Positions 26,305 through 36,046 of a stretch of 50,275 nucleotides of DNA are shown piece after piece (positions within the stretch are counted from its first letter, which is position 1; each line of letters opens with the position of its first letter). The notes beneath the pieces were generated by a model. That model saw only the letters and a list, made by a program, of their open reading frames with translations, ran no database searches and had not been told where the DNA came from. Location: contig JAJDBU010000066.1 in assembly GCA_029261195.1 (NCBI GenBank), positions 1-50,275 on the forward strand, in the 5' to 3' direction. This stretch comes from Nitrospirota bacterium (lineage in GTDB: Bacteria; Nitrospirota; Nitrospiria; SBBL01; JAADHI01). The position numbers and the translations under genes are program-made.

Positions 26305-27197
26305 GATCTCAGCCCCGCCAGACGGATGATGGTTTCGGCAAGGGTCTGCGTGAGTGATGTCATAAAGGCTAAGTCCAGAGCCTCCAAAACGTCTCCCGGC
26401 TGGTGGTAGTTTGGATTTCTAAAATCTGCGGTGTCGGTCAACATCACCGCTCGAAGATCTCGATCCCAAAAAGGCACATGGTCGGAACGACGCGAGTCGG
26501 GTAGCAATTCCCCGCGTCCCGGGACGGTCAGGCCGATGTAAGGCAACTTAGGTGTGACTTCGTCAATAACCGATTCAAAATAATATTTAATCGGGAGTGC
26601 CGCTTCATTTCCGACCAGGCCGATAAAGTCCCCTTGATCGGGCAGTTTAATCGGGAGGCCCGGAATTGTTTTTTGTGAACCGGGGCGGTGATCCGTATAC
26701 CCCACACATTCGAGTACGATTGCCCCCCAGATCTTTGTTCGGCTTTCTTCGGCATGTTGAAGAAAGGCCTCACTGCCGATATAACCACCCTCCTCAAGCG
26801 AAAAAGCAACAAATTGCACATCAAAAATTCCCTGCATTCCAGAAAGAAGTCGCGCGGTTTCCAAGAGGACAGCCAGCCCGCTGGCATTGTCATCGGCCCC
26901 CGGTGACCCGGTCACAGTGTCATAATGCGCCCCGACCACTAGGACCTCTTTTTCAGAGAAATCATTCACTTGTAAGGTGTTTATTAAACGTCCAATGATG
27001 TTCGGATAGCCTGATCGAAATGATTGAACTCCCTGCTCGGATAAGGCCTGTTCACTGACCTCAAGTCCGTAAGCAGACATTTTTGTGGCGATGTAATGCG
27101 CCGCCGATTGAAGAGCCAGTGGAGATGAGTCAGGATGCCGTTCTCCAATCAATGCTTGAAGATGCTTTGAAATATGCGTCTGCGATGCCTTGATCAC
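26301..27197 (-). CDS. M28 family zinc aminopeptidase
   Basis: A 298-residue exopeptidase of the M28 family. Zinc ligands and catalytic residues are visible: GAHYDT, PGADDNASG and the glutamates in FSLEEGGYIGS; a later acid is in DTADF, and the last His could be in NYHQPGD. No signal peptide is evident, so it may be cytoplasmic. The GTG start touches the stop of the ABC ATPase gene, with no gap, and its end overlaps the Nudix gene. Confidence 0.9.
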   Translation of the reverse strand: MIKASQTHISKHLQALIGERHPDSSPLALQSAAHYIATKMSAYGLEVSEQALSEQGVQSFRSGYPNIIGRLINTLQVNDFSEKEVLVVGAHYDTVTGSPGADDNASGLAVLLETARLLSGMQGIFDVQFVAFSLEEGGYIGSEAFLQHAEESRTKIWGAIVLECVGYTDHRPGSQKTIPGLPIKLPDQGDFIGLVGNEAALPIKYYFESVIDEVTPKLPYIGLTVPGRGELLPDSRRSDHVPFWDRDLRAVMLTDTADFRNPNYHQPGDVLEALDLAFMTSLTQTLAETIIRLAGLRS

Positions 27198-27926
27198 TTA
27201 TAAGTCCTGCTTGATGTCTTGATTCATGTAGTGAAGAAAACATTGATGAAAGTCGTCTTCTAAAGCCTCTTTTTTCAGGTCCGCCGGTCGGCCTTTTCCA
27301 ACTACCTTTCCCTTTTTTAAGATCACAACACGATGGCAGAGACGGTCGATGTAGTTCATGAGGTGGCTTGAGATCAAGACCGTTGTACCTGCCTGATGTC
27401 GAGCTACGATCATTTTGCTTAGCCCTTCCATTGTCGCGACATCCAGCCCGTTAAAGGGTTCATCCAGGATCAGAAGAGGAGGACTTCCTAGAAAAGCCGA
27501 TGAAATTGAGATCTTCTTCTTCATGCCGAAAGAAAGATCACCTAGGAGAGCATTGCGTTTTTCAGCGAGTCCGAAAAAATTCAACCAATGCTCAATTTCA
27601 TCAGAGGCATCATTCAAACCCCGGATCTCCGCGACATAGCGTAGCAGCTCTTCCGGGGTCAGTTTCGGGTAGAGCAGCGGTGATTCAGGTAAATAGCCGA
27701 TCAGGCTTTTGACTTCTTCCGGCGATTCCCGGACATCCAAATCGCCGAGACGAACTTTCCCTTTTCCGCTTGCAAGTAATCCGACGATCATTTTTAGCAG
27801 GGTGGATTTCCCCGCCCCGTTGTTTCCGATGATGCCGAAAATCTCGTCTTCGATCTTTAATTGAATCGGATGAAGGGCGATGAATTCACCATAGCGTTTT
27901 GTAGCGTTTGAAATAGTCAGCAGCAA
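27198..27926 (-). CDS. ABC transporter ATP-binding protein
   Basis: The 242-residue ATPase has Walker A (GNNGAGKST), a signature LSFGMKKK (degenerate from LSGGQ, as in ABC-2-type exporters), Walker B (LLILDEP) and a switch His (SSHLM). It follows directly on the permease-like gene with no gap; its start is TTG 27926 with no clear ribosome site, so it depends on coupling. Together with the permease it likely forms a drug/antimicrobial or lipid exporter. Confidence 0.9.
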   Translation of the reverse strand: MLLTISNATKRYGEFIALHPIQLKIEDEIFGIIGNNGAGKSTLLKMIVGLLASGKGKVRLGDLDVRESPEEVKSLIGYLPESPLLYPKLTPEELLRYVAEIRGLNDASDEIEHWLNFFGLAEKRNALLGDLSFGMKKKISISSAFLGSPPLLILDEPFNGLDVATMEGLSKMIVARHQAGTTVLISSHLMNYIDRLCHRVVILKKGKVVGKGRPADLKKEALEDDFHQCFLHYMNQDIKQDL

Positions 27927-29261
27927 CTAAGAGACGACCCCCTCTCCTGCCAGGCGCGTAATTGCGGAGCCTTTCAGGTGTGACAACACAGGAAAAAGCA
28001 TCAGAATCAGTCCCGGATGAAAGATGATGATAAAGACAGCGGCCAGTACAGACATCATAGCCGCAACGATGTATTGCAGGACAGGACGTTGATCGCCTTC
28101 GCAGATTGAGCCGCCGACAATGGAGGAAATCGCAAAGCTGACAAGCACAAGCTTCATCAATAGATAGAGGGAAGCTTCGAGCGGAAGCGGTCGCATAAAG
28201 AGTTCTATGCCCCAAACCATGAAGGGCAGGGGAAGTGAAAGCAGTCGGGCATAAAACAGCTTTGATCTCCAGATCTCTGCAACATTGAGCGGTAGGACAA
28301 TATCCATCGGGCGATAGGGACGCTGAAGGGAAAAAAGAGGAGAAACGGTCGAGGCAAGGACAAAAACGGCGACGGCGCAGAACAGCTCCGGTGCAAACGA
28401 GCCTCTCGTCACCACAGCGGAAACAATGAGCAGTGACAAGCCGAGATTACGCCAGAAATGCGGGACGAAATTCCGGGCCGTCAAAATCAGATCCCGTCTA
28501 AGGAGGGGACGCACTTGTTTTGGCATCACTTTACAGAGACTTTCCAGGATGGCCGTTATCTTGTTTCTTTTTTCATGACTGTGATCACTCAAAAATTTTT
28601 CAACCCGCCCGATATCCCGATATCGCCACAGTTTGAAGCCCTTGTAATAACCGAGCGGCACAAAAATAAAGGTGACTGCGTCCGCCCACCAGCTAAACTG
28701 CGCAACGGGAATCAGCCAGAGCATAAAAAGCATAACGAGGAAAGCTCCGCCTAGCTCCTTTCGGTCGGGAGATTTAACATGAATCCACGTCAAGGTAAAG
28801 CCGATTTCGACACCGGGGAAAAAGAGCCAGATCACAAAAGGCCAGGCGATCAGGTCCATGCTCCCGAGAAAACGCATTAAAATAGCGGCGAAGAGAAAAA
28901 AGGGCAGATCGCGAAGGAGTTGTTCGATGTAGAACACTTTGTATCGGGTGCTAAAATCGATCGGTAGCAGGTCTTCGATGGTGAGCCTGTTTTCAGTCGG
29001 ATAAAGCCGTTTTGCCAGAGGAAGAAAGTTAAAGTAGACCTTAAGAAAAAGAAAGAAAAAGCCCAGACGAACAACCGTTTCTTCTCCGAGGGAGACTTGC
29101 TTGAGACGCCCGATATCAAAGGCGAAATCATTGAAAACTCTTCGTCCAAGCAGAAAAACCACAGCAAACATCACCGGACCCAGGATAAAGTAGGTCGGCC
29201 ACTCCTCGGACAACTCGCGAGTGAATGCGCGTGATTTTGCTTTTAGTATGGTTGTGAACAT
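27927..29261 (-). CDS. ABC-2-type permease-like membrane protein
   Basis: A 444-residue polytopic membrane protein with several hydrophobic helices in both halves, encoded directly upstream of the ABC ATPase, hence its likely permease. I see no family signature beyond this. The frame reaches a TTG at 29282, but ATG 29261 is preferred; neither has a convincing ribosome site. Substrate unknown. Confidence 0.75.
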   Translation of the reverse strand: MFTTILKAKSRAFTRELSEEWPTYFILGPVMFAVVFLLGRRVFNDFAFDIGRLKQVSLGEETVVRLGFFFLFLKVYFNFLPLAKRLYPTENRLTIEDLLPIDFSTRYKVFYIEQLLRDLPFFLFAAILMRFLGSMDLIAWPFVIWLFFPGVEIGFTLTWIHVKSPDRKELGGAFLVMLFMLWLIPVAQFSWWADAVTFIFVPLGYYKGFKLWRYRDIGRVEKFLSDHSHEKRNKITAILESLCKVMPKQVRPLLRRDLILTARNFVPHFWRNLGLSLLIVSAVVTRGSFAPELFCAVAVFVLASTVSPLFSLQRPYRPMDIVLPLNVAEIWRSKLFYARLLSLPLPFMVWGIELFMRPLPLEASLYLLMKLVLVSFAISSIVGGSICEGDQRPVLQYIVAAMMSVLAAVFIIIFHPGLILMLFPVLSHLKGSAITRLAGEGVVS

Positions 29262-29314
29262 GGGTCTAGGTTTTGAACTCAAAGTATTCTAAGAAGGGTT
29301 TCTTCGTCATGTAA

Positions 29315-29623
29315 TTATGAGTCAAATTGATCGATATTTAATTCAATGTCCATGCTTTCGTATAGTACTCTGATGATTTCTATCAGGTCTTTTTGGTCTT
29401 GTTTGTAGAAAATAATGTGGCTGCCTTGAGGAAATTTACGATAGCCTAAAGCAATAAAATCACAGGCCACGCCAAGTTTTGGACTCTCAGAGAGTTGCGA
29501 AAAACAACGATCCAATTGTTTCAGGTAAGTGTTCCGTTGAGGGATTCCCCATTCTTTTGCTGTAAACCACCCAATTGCAATCAGGTCAGCTTGAGCTTTC
29601 CTCGTGACCCGATAGGAGGGCAT
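29315..29623 (-). CDS. parE: ParE-family toxin (type II toxin-antitoxin)
   Basis: This 102-residue RelE/ParE-fold toxin has the typical N terminus YRVTRKAQADL and the C-terminal IIRVLYESMD. ParE toxins inhibit DNA gyrase. Its ATG overlaps the antitoxin stop by 1 nt (TAATG), a standard arrangement. The pair is wedged between selO and the permease gene, suggesting insertion. Confidence 0.92.
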   Translation of the reverse strand: MPSYRVTRKAQADLIAIGWFTAKEWGIPQRNTYLKQLDRCFSQLSESPKLGVACDFIALGYRKFPQGSHIIFYKQDQKDLIEIIRVLYESMDIELNIDQFDS

Positions 29624-29862
29624 TAATGCGCCTCATGATCAAGCTCTTGAATTAATTTATCGTAAGAGTAATCTGAAAACCCGCTACGTTCTCCCTCGGC
29701 AAGCATGGCACGGAGCGCTTCGACCTTGGTTTCTGTAGTTTCAAGAAGTCGTAATCCAGCTCGAACCACTTCACTGGCAGAGCCATAACGACCATTTTGC
29801 ACTCGTTCGGAAACAAAGGCATCAAAGTGAGATCCTAAAGAAATACTTGTATCCTTGGACAT
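29623..29862 (-). CDS. parD: ParD-family antitoxin
   Basis: A 79-residue ribbon-helix-helix antitoxin. SISLGSHFDAFVSERV and GRYGSASEVVRAGLRLLE are ParD signatures; the C-terminal part binds the toxin. A near-perfect aaggaggt ribosome site lies just upstream, consistent with high antitoxin synthesis. It lies 15 nt downstream of selO on the same strand, so read-through from selO is possible. Confidence 0.93.
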   Translation of the reverse strand: MSKDTSISLGSHFDAFVSERVQNGRYGSASEVVRAGLRLLETTETKVEALRAMLAEGERSGFSDYSYDKLIQELDHEAH

Positions 29863-29877
29863 CTAAACCTCCTTTCA

Positions 29878-31497
29878 TCAAGAGCTGCACGACAACATGG
29901 AGCAGCCTGCACGGTGCCGTGCCCAGTCCGGGCGTTTTTTGGCATAGCTTTCTTTTCCGGCTTGCTCGTCGTAAGGGTGTTTCAGTAAGTCTAATAATTC
30001 CTTGACCATCGAATGGTCGCCCTGTTCCGATTTGTCGATGGCAAGCTGAGCCAGATAGTTTCGCAAGACATATAAAGGATTCACGGCGTTCATTCGCTCG
30101 CGTCGCAGTTTGTCGGGCTGGCCATCTCGTTTCAGGCGCCGGATGTAAGTGCGTAGCCAGTCTGCGGTGCGAGCGGAAACTGCGTCGCTGAGTCGCTCCG
30201 GTTCGTAATAGGCGTCCATCAAGGGCTTCAAAAGTTGTACGTTGTCGATCGTATTCAAATCGTCAATATCAGTCTGGACCTTGGCGAGATTTCGGTAGAA
30301 AAGGCTCATGTCGGTCTCGGCGATTTGTAGGACTTCTAACAATTCTTCGATCAAGGCTTCGTCTGTTTCCGGATCGAAGCCTTCCAATCCCAACTTTTGC
30401 GCCATCATGGATTGCTGACTTTGCTCGTAAATTTTTAAATAATCTCCTAGAATTTTTTCTAAAGCGGGCACATCTTCAATCAGGGGATGTATAGCATTTG
30501 CCAGTTGATAGAGGTTCCAGTGGGCGATGGCGGGCTGATTCCCGAAGCGGTAGCGACGACCATTAGCATCCGTGGTGTTTGGAGTCCAGTCGGGGTCATA
30601 ATCTTCGAGCCAGCCGTAAGGGCCGTAGTCAATCGTCAATCCCAGTATTGACATATTGTCGGTATTCATCACGCCGTGAACAAATCCAACGCGCATCCAG
30701 TGGACCACCATTTCAGCCGTGAGGCGACAGACTTCTGCGAACCAGATTAAATAGGTCTCTTTCGAGGGTTTGCCCAAGTGTGGAAAATCGGTACGGATTG
30801 TAAAATCGAGCAACTGTCTAAGTACATCCACTTCACCTCGGGATGCAGGGAGTTGAAAATTCCCGAAACGGGTAAAAGAGGGCGCAACGCGGCAAACAAC
30901 AGCCCCCGCTTCCTGCTTCGGATGGCCGTCGTAAAACATATCGCGGACAACCTGCTCCCCCGTGAGGATCAGACTCAAAGCCCGAGTAGTGGGCACTCCC
31001 AGATGATACATCGCCTCGCTGCAAAGAAATTCTCTAATAGAGGAGCGCAAAACGGCCAAACCGTCTGCGGTACGAGAATAGGGCGTCGGTCCCGCACCTT
31101 TTAGCTGCAAAGCCCAGCGTTTACCCGCTTCATTAACAATTTCACCCAGGTTAATGGCCCGGCCGTCTCCAAGCTGTCCAGCCCAGTTGCCGAACTGATG
31201 ACCTCCGTAGCACATGGCGTAGGGTGACATGCCGGGCAAGAGGCGATTTCCGCTGAAAACCTGTGCAAAATCCGCCGTTTTGCAAGCCTCGGGGGAGAGC
31301 CCAAGCGCTTCCGCAAGCTCGGGTGAATAGGCGATGAGTTCCGGCCTGGTGACCTGTTTCGGTTGAACAGGGGAGTAACAAGAGCGCATGACCTGTCGGC
31401 GGGTGTTTGTCGTTTCCGGATCGCCCGGCAATTCAGAGATAAAGCGGTTGTCGAAGTTCAGCGACTCAAACAGTTTTGGTTTTGATAGAAAATACAT
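29878..31497 (-). CDS. selO: SelO-family protein AMPylase (YdiU)
   Basis: This 539-residue pseudokinase-fold enzyme transfers AMP from ATP to protein hydroxyl groups and is linked to redox stress. Family segments seen: MCYGGHQFGNWAGQLGDGRA, MNTDNMSILG with the metal-binding Asp/Asn, TIDYGPYGW and RYRFGNQPAIAHWNL. It ends in CSMLSCSS, with Cys where some homologues use selenocysteine. The ATG at 31497 lacks a ribosome site, and the promoter's -10 box is 7 nt upstream, so it may be leaderless. Confidence 0.95.
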   Translation of the reverse strand: MYFLSKPKLFESLNFDNRFISELPGDPETTNTRRQVMRSCYSPVQPKQVTRPELIAYSPELAEALGLSPEACKTADFAQVFSGNRLLPGMSPYAMCYGGHQFGNWAGQLGDGRAINLGEIVNEAGKRWALQLKGAGPTPYSRTADGLAVLRSSIREFLCSEAMYHLGVPTTRALSLILTGEQVVRDMFYDGHPKQEAGAVVCRVAPSFTRFGNFQLPASRGEVDVLRQLLDFTIRTDFPHLGKPSKETYLIWFAEVCRLTAEMVVHWMRVGFVHGVMNTDNMSILGLTIDYGPYGWLEDYDPDWTPNTTDANGRRYRFGNQPAIAHWNLYQLANAIHPLIEDVPALEKILGDYLKIYEQSQQSMMAQKLGLEGFDPETDEALIEELLEVLQIAETDMSLFYRNLAKVQTDIDDLNTIDNVQLLKPLMDAYYEPERLSDAVSARTADWLRTYIRRLKRDGQPDKLRRERMNAVNPLYVLRNYLAQLAIDKSEQGDHSMVKELLDLLKHPYDEQAGKESYAKKRPDWARHRAGCSMLSCSS

Positions 31498-31504
31498 GGT
31501 TCAT

Positions 31505-31533
31505 ATTCTAGCTGCTATGGCGTGGATGTTCAA
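31505..31533 (-). promoter_or_regulatory. Promoter of selO, leaderless spacing
   Basis: On the minus strand TTGAAC (31528-31533), exactly 17 nt and TAGAAT (31505-31510). The ATG begins 7 nt after the -10 box, about where transcription should start. Confidence 0.6.
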
Positions 31534-31762
31534 TGTCGCTGTTGATGTTGGGTCGTGAGGTTCAGCCTCGTATCTCTAGACAGGCCAAGTTGGTAAATTG
31601 AGTATGGCAAGAGTATGGAACATTAAATCTTTCGGAGGGTAGTAAGGTTAACAGGAGAAATCCGTCTTATTGAATGGCAGTTTGGCATTGACATCGCCTA
31701 ATCAGAAAGATTACAGGTCACAAATCTCACCACTACATTTTTTTGTAAGGGAGTAATATCAA

Positions 31763-31791
31763 TTGTGTAGTGCTTCATGGGGGAGTATAGT
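31763..31791 (+). promoter_or_regulatory. Probable promoter of the EF-G gene
   Basis: TTGTGT (31763-31768), 17 nt and TATAGT (31786-31791). Transcription should begin near 31798, leaving a leader of about 38 nt with an aaggag ribosome site. Confidence 0.55.
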
Positions 31792-31835
31792 GTCTGTCTC
31801 TATTTTGTATTTAAAATTAATCAAGGAGCAAGTGC

Positions 31836-33932
31836 ATGGCGATCATCACTCAAGTTAGAAATATTGGTATCTCAGCCCACATTGATTCCGGCAAAACGAC
31901 CCTGACGGAACGGGCATTGTTTTACACGGGAAAAATCCACAAAATCGAAGAGGTCCGCGGAAAATCAGGAGTGGGCGCGACGATGGATTCGATGGACTTG
32001 GAGCGGGAAAAAGGAATCACGATCCAATCTGCCGCGACCTATTGTGAATGGAAAGACTCCATCATCAACATTATCGATACCCCCGGCCACGTCGATTTCA
32101 CCATTGAGGTGGAACGGGCTCTCCGTGTCCTGGACGCCGCCATCCTCGTCCTCTGTGGTGTCTCCGGTGTCCAGAGCCAATCAATCACGGTTGATCGCCA
32201 GATGCGCCGCTACAAGGTGCCTCGGATTGCCTTCATCAACAAATTGGATAGAACGGGAGCCGACCCCTTCCGGGTCATCAAGCAGCTCCGGGAAAAATTA
32301 GGCCACAACGCGCACGCCATCGCCATGCCCATCGGCGCGGAAATGGATCTCCAGGGCACGATTGATCTCACCAATATGCGCGCCTACTACTTTGACGGCG
32401 ACAACGGGGAGAATGTTCGAGAGGAAGAGATTCCAACTGAGTTAAAGGAGCAGGCCGAGAACCTCCGCCATGATCTGCTCGAAGCGATCAGTGACTTCGA
32501 CGATAACATCGCCGAGAAATTTCTAGAAGACGAAGCCGTTTCAACCGACGAGCTTCGCCAGGGAATCCGCAAGGCGACAGTCTCCCTTCAATTCATCCCT
32601 GTGATGATGGGATCAGCCTTCAAGAACAAAGGTGTTCAACTTCTTCTTGATGCTGTTGGCTACTATCTCCCTAATCCGACTGAGATCACCAATGAGGCAC
32701 ACGATCAGAACAACGACGAAGCCAAAGTCATCCTGGAAAGCACTTCCAATAAACCGCTAGTCATGCTCGCCTTCAAATTGGAAGATGGCCGCTACGGTCA
32801 GCTGACCTATATGCGCGTATATCAGGGAAAAGTCAGCAAAGGAGACACCATTCACAATGCGGCAACGGGGAAGAAGGTCCGCGTTTCTCGGTTGGTCCGG
32901 ATGCACTCCGACGAGATGCACGATATCGACGCTGCCGAAGCGGGAGATATTGCGGCAATCTTTGGTGTTGACTGCGCTTCCGGAGACACCTTCACCGATG
33001 GAAAGCTCAGCTACACCATGACTTCAATGTATGTCCCTGACGCCGTTATCTCTCTGGCCGTCTGGCCGAAAGAGAAGGGAGACGCCGGAAATTTTTCTAA
33101 AGCGCTCAATCGCTTTATGAGAGAAGATCCCACTTTTCGGGTTCACCGCGACGATGAAAGTAACCAGACCATCATTTCCGGTATGGGAGAGCTTCACCTT
33201 CAAATTTATATCGAACGAATAAAACGGGAATACAAATGTGAGATCGAGTCGGGAGAACCGCAGGTTGCCTACCGGGAAACAATCTCTAAGAAGGCCGAGT
33301 TCAGCTATACCCATAAAAAGCAGACCGGGGGTTCCGGTCAATACGCCAAAATTGAAGGATATATCGAGCCGCTCCCATCCGATGCGATTGAGACCTTTGA
33401 GTTTGTCGAAGACATCAAGGGAGGCGCAATCCCGAAAGAATATATTCCTGCCTGTGAGAAGGGATTTCGTGAACAAATCAAGAGCGGTTCGCTCATCGGC
33501 TTTCCTGTGGTGGGTGTTCGCGTTGTCCTCAACGACGGATCCTTCCATCCGGTCGACTCTTCCGAAATGGCCTTCAAAGCCTGCGCGATGGCCGCTTTTA
33601 GGGAGTTCTATCCTCAGGGTAAACCAATCATCCTGGAGCCGATCATGAAATTGGGATGCGAAGCGCCCGTCGAATTCCAAGGGGGCGTGATTGGACTAGT
33701 CAATCAGAGAAGAGGTGTCATTCTCGGAACCCAAAACAACGAGACCTTCGTTCAAATCGAGGCCGAGGTTCCGCTTTCCGAAATGTTCGGGTTTTCCACT
33801 GAACTCCGAAGTGGTACGCAGGGAAAAGGAGAATTCTCGATGGAATTTCTCAAATATGCCCCGGTTCCAAAACAAATCTCCGCAGACTTGATCAAGACCT
33901 ACCAGGAAGAAAAAGCCGCAGAGAAGAAATAA
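31836..33932 (+). CDS. fusA: Elongation factor G, spdEFG1/mitochondrial-like type
   Basis: This 698-residue GTPase drives tRNA-mRNA translocation on the ribosome. G1 AHIDSGKT, G3 DTPGHVDF and G4 NKLD are intact; domains II-V follow at normal length. Many segments match mitochondrial EF-G1, for example [20 protein letters not shown] and [13 protein letters not shown]. It stands alone with its own promoter and terminator, outside a str operon (no rpsL, rpsG or tuf). By family knowledge, spdEFG1 performs translocation but not ribosome recycling, which a second factor would do. The ribosome site caaggagcaa is clear. Confidence 0.95.
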   Translation: MAIITQVRNIGISAHIDSGKTTLTERALFYTGKIHKIEEVRGKSGVGATMDSMDLEREKGITIQSAATYCEWKDSIINIIDTPGHVDFTIEVERALRVLDAAILVLCGVSGVQSQSITVDRQMRRYKVPRIAFINKLDRTGADPFRVIKQLREKLGHNAHAIAMPIGAEMDLQGTIDLTNMRAYYFDGDNGENVREEEIPTELKEQAENLRHDLLEAISDFDDNIAEKFLEDEAVSTDELRQGIRKATVSLQFIPVMMGSAFKNKGVQLLLDAVGYYLPNPTEITNEAHDQNNDEAKVILESTSNKPLVMLAFKLEDGRYGQLTYMRVYQGKVSKGDTIHNAATGKKVRVSRLVRMHSDEMHDIDAAEAGDIAAIFGVDCASGDTFTDGKLSYTMTSMYVPDAVISLAVWPKEKGDAGNFSKALNRFMREDPTFRVHRDDESNQTIISGMGELHLQIYIERIKREYKCEIESGEPQVAYRETISKKAEFSYTHKKQTGGSGQYAKIEGYIEPLPSDAIETFEFVEDIKGGAIPKEYIPACEKGFREQIKSGSLIGFPVVGVRVVLNDGSFHPVDSSEMAFKACAMAAFREFYPQGKPIILEPIMKLGCEAPVEFQGGVIGLVNQRRGVILGTQNNETFVQIEAEVPLSEMFGFSTELRSGTQGKGEFSMEFLKYAPVPKQISADLIKTYQEEKAAEKK

Positions 33933-33951
33933 AACTTTGGCTTGAATTAAG

Positions 33952-33988
33952 TGCTCCCTCTGGGATAGTCCAGCGGGGGCATTTTTTT
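33952..33988 (+). terminator. Factor-independent terminator of the EF-G gene
   Basis: Arms 33952-33963 and 33970-33981 pair over nearly 12 bp (one T-G wobble and one mismatch) and are followed by seven T (33982-33988). Confidence 0.85.
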
Positions 33989-34298
33989 AAATATCAGCTT
34001 GTTTCAAATGCCATTGTCCTCAAATAACCCAAGTCAGTGTGATACCGTTTGCTGTTATTGAACGTTTCAATGTAATCGACAGTGTACTCACTTTTATCTC
34101 GTATTCCTCAGAATATCCCATCCACCAGGTTATTTTTTTGTAGATAGTGTTGAGAAACAAAATACCTCTGGAGCTGAGGATTTCGAGTAGTAAGCTTCAA
34201 TATTTTAACAAAATTTTGATATGAAGAGTTCAGGAAGCCTTTGAGGGTGGAGTGAATTTTTTTCTGCCAGAAACACCCTCAAACGAGATCAGCAATTC
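33989..34298. other. AT-rich intergenic region downstream of the EF-G gene
   Basis: No coding frame or RNA is recognised here. A 10-bp inverted repeat (34240-34249 with 34274-34283; tttgagggtg and its complement) around a 24-nt loop lies just past the HAD gene stop and could serve as its terminator on the minus strand. Confidence 0.4.
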
Positions 34299-35063
34299 CT
34301 AAAGTATCTCTGAAAGTTCTGCGAGGTCACCCATGTCGTAATCGGTCTGCGGGCCATCTGTCGGTGGCATGCCTCGGTCGGTATTGATCCAGGCGGTGTC
34401 CATTCCGACTGCTTTTGCCCCGACAATGTCAGCCTCCCAACTGTCTCCGACAAAGAGACATTCGTTTGGAGTACTCTCCAAGGCTTCACATGCGGCTAAA
34501 AAAATCTCTTTTCCGGGTTTTCGAATGCCGAAGCTGGCCGAAATGATCACTGTTCCAAACAACTCAGTCAGTTTCTCGCGATCAAGGACATGCTGAACCG
34601 TTAAGGCATCATCGAAATTTGTAACCAGCCCGATGGCATATTGATCCTTCCACTCACGCAGCAAGATCTCATGATGGGGCAGGAGTTCGAGACAGGTCGC
34701 AACGCGGTTCAAGTGAATGTCCATGAGCAATCTTTGAATCTCATCACGTCGCGGGCCGAGGTCGGCATCCAGGCGTTCCAGGAAAAGTCTGAATCGTGTT
34801 GATGACAGGATTTCTTTTCCATTTTGTTTCCGCTCACGAAAGACGGCTTCGCTTGTCGCCATAAACTCAGCATGGAACCTTTCAAAGGAAACCGCGCCAC
34901 GGTCAAATTCCAGGAAACAGGCATAGAGCAGGGGGCTTGTGCTTTGAATAGATTCACCTTTGATTTCAATTTGAGGAAGTCGGTCAAGGCGATACTGCAT
35001 GATTGTACCGCAGAGATCAAACAGAACTGTTTTATAGCGTTTCATTTGTTTTGATGAATTCAT
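34299..35063 (-). CDS. HAD-superfamily hydrolase-like protein, altered motif I
   Basis: The 254-residue protein has HAD folds: motif I LFDLCGT, motif II LVTNFDD, and motifs III/IV in FVGDSWEADIVGAKAVGM. The second acid of motif I (DxD), which acts as general acid/base in phosphatases, is Cys here; the first nucleophile Asp remains. Dehalogenases and a few other HADs also lack it, so substrate is unclear. It has an agga ribosome site. It lies 14 nt downstream of queG, so the two may be co-transcribed. Confidence 0.85.
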   Translation of the reverse strand: MNSSKQMKRYKTVLFDLCGTIMQYRLDRLPQIEIKGESIQSTSPLLYACFLEFDRGAVSFERFHAEFMATSEAVFRERKQNGKEILSSTRFRLFLERLDADLGPRRDEIQRLLMDIHLNRVATCLELLPHHEILLREWKDQYAIGLVTNFDDALTVQHVLDREKLTELFGTVIISASFGIRKPGKEIFLAACEALESTPNECLFVGDSWEADIVGAKAVGMDTAWINTDRGMPPTDGPQTDYDMGDLAELSEIL

Positions 35064-35077
35064 GGGCTGTCCTAGGT

Positions 35078-36019
35078 TTATTGTTGGAGCGTGTCAAGGT
35101 TACGAATGAGTCCGGATCGTTTGGCACGGAGTAGGGGAGTCGCTTTGAAATGCTGCTTAAATGTTCTGTTGTCAGGAATATCCTTAAGATTGTTTTTCGA
35201 AAGCACCGGACCAATGCCTCTGGATTGAGAAAAGCCCGGCTCCTCTGTCGGAAGGGGTTTCCAGTTATAGGGGCAAACTTCCTGGCAGAGGTCGCAGCCA
35301 AAAACCCATCCATCCATTTTGTCAGTGAATTCATCCGGGATCGGTCCTTTATTCTCAATGGTGAGATAGGAGATACAGCGGCGGGCATCAAGGCGATAGG
35401 GTTCACGCAAGGCATCAGTCGGGCAGGCATCAATGCAAGATCTGCAGGTCCCGCAGTTTCTTATAGCGGCTTGATCTTCAATCAGTTTCAGGTCGGTGAT
35501 CACCTCGGCCAGAAAAACCCAGGAACCGTAATCGGCTGTGATCAGGTTGGTATTCTTCCCGATAAATCCAAGCCCGGATCGTTCGGCAAAGGCTCGTTCC
35601 AATAGAGGGCCATGATCAACATAACCTTTCCAGCACTTTCCCCCGAGGGATTCAATCCCTTCGATCAATGCAAGCAGCTTTTTTTCGATGATGAGATGAT
35701 AGTCTTCTCCCCAGGCATAGCGGGAGACTTTTCCAGTCGGGTAGGGGGCTTGTCTTTCGGAAATTGGGGGCTCTGCTTCCTGATAATAATTCAGGGCCAG
35801 ACAGATAATTGATTTCGCCTCCTGGAAGCGGCGTTTCGGGTCGAAACGAATTTCAGGCGTTTTGTTTAGGTAGGCCATTTCACCGGAAAAACCGGACGAT
35901 AGCCAGGACAGAAGGTGTGTGCCAGCTTCAGTGGCGGGTTCGGCGGTAGTGATGCGGACATCATCAAATCCGGCTGAGCGTGCGAGGGCTTTAATTTTAT
36001 CCGTTTTTATCTTAGACAC
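35078..36019 (-). CDS. queG: Epoxyqueuosine reductase QueG
   Basis: This 313-residue cobalamin-dependent enzyme reduces epoxyqueuosine to queuosine in tRNA. Two [4Fe-4S] motifs are present: CGTCRSCIDACP and CDLCQEVCPYN. SRYAWGEDYH and YVDHGPLLERAFAERSG are further family segments. The start is GTG 36019 with no strong ribosome site. No other queuosine genes are adjacent. Confidence 0.95.
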   Translation of the reverse strand: MSKIKTDKIKALARSAGFDDVRITTAEPATEAGTHLLSWLSSGFSGEMAYLNKTPEIRFDPKRRFQEAKSIICLALNYYQEAEPPISERQAPYPTGKVSRYAWGEDYHLIIEKKLLALIEGIESLGGKCWKGYVDHGPLLERAFAERSGLGFIGKNTNLITADYGSWVFLAEVITDLKLIEDQAAIRNCGTCRSCIDACPTDALREPYRLDARRCISYLTIENKGPIPDEFTDKMDGWVFGCDLCQEVCPYNWKPLPTEEPGFSQSRGIGPVLSKNNLKDIPDNRTFKQHFKATPLLRAKRSGLIRNLDTLQQ

Positions 36020-36046
36020 TAGGGATGAATGCTTAATTTTCCCAGC

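Larger units (their letters stand above)
31498..31835. other. Divergent intergenic region between selO and EF-G gene
   Basis: This 338-nt stretch holds the selO promoter (31505-31533) and an EF-G promoter (31763-31791). I see no ORF or RNA gene between them. A small inverted repeat (gaggttcagcctc) lies near 31558. Confidence 0.5.

Noticed and set aside
29878-29900. Selenocysteine codon at the SelO C terminus
   Set aside because: The C-terminal site is encoded by TGC; the only TGA is the final stop.
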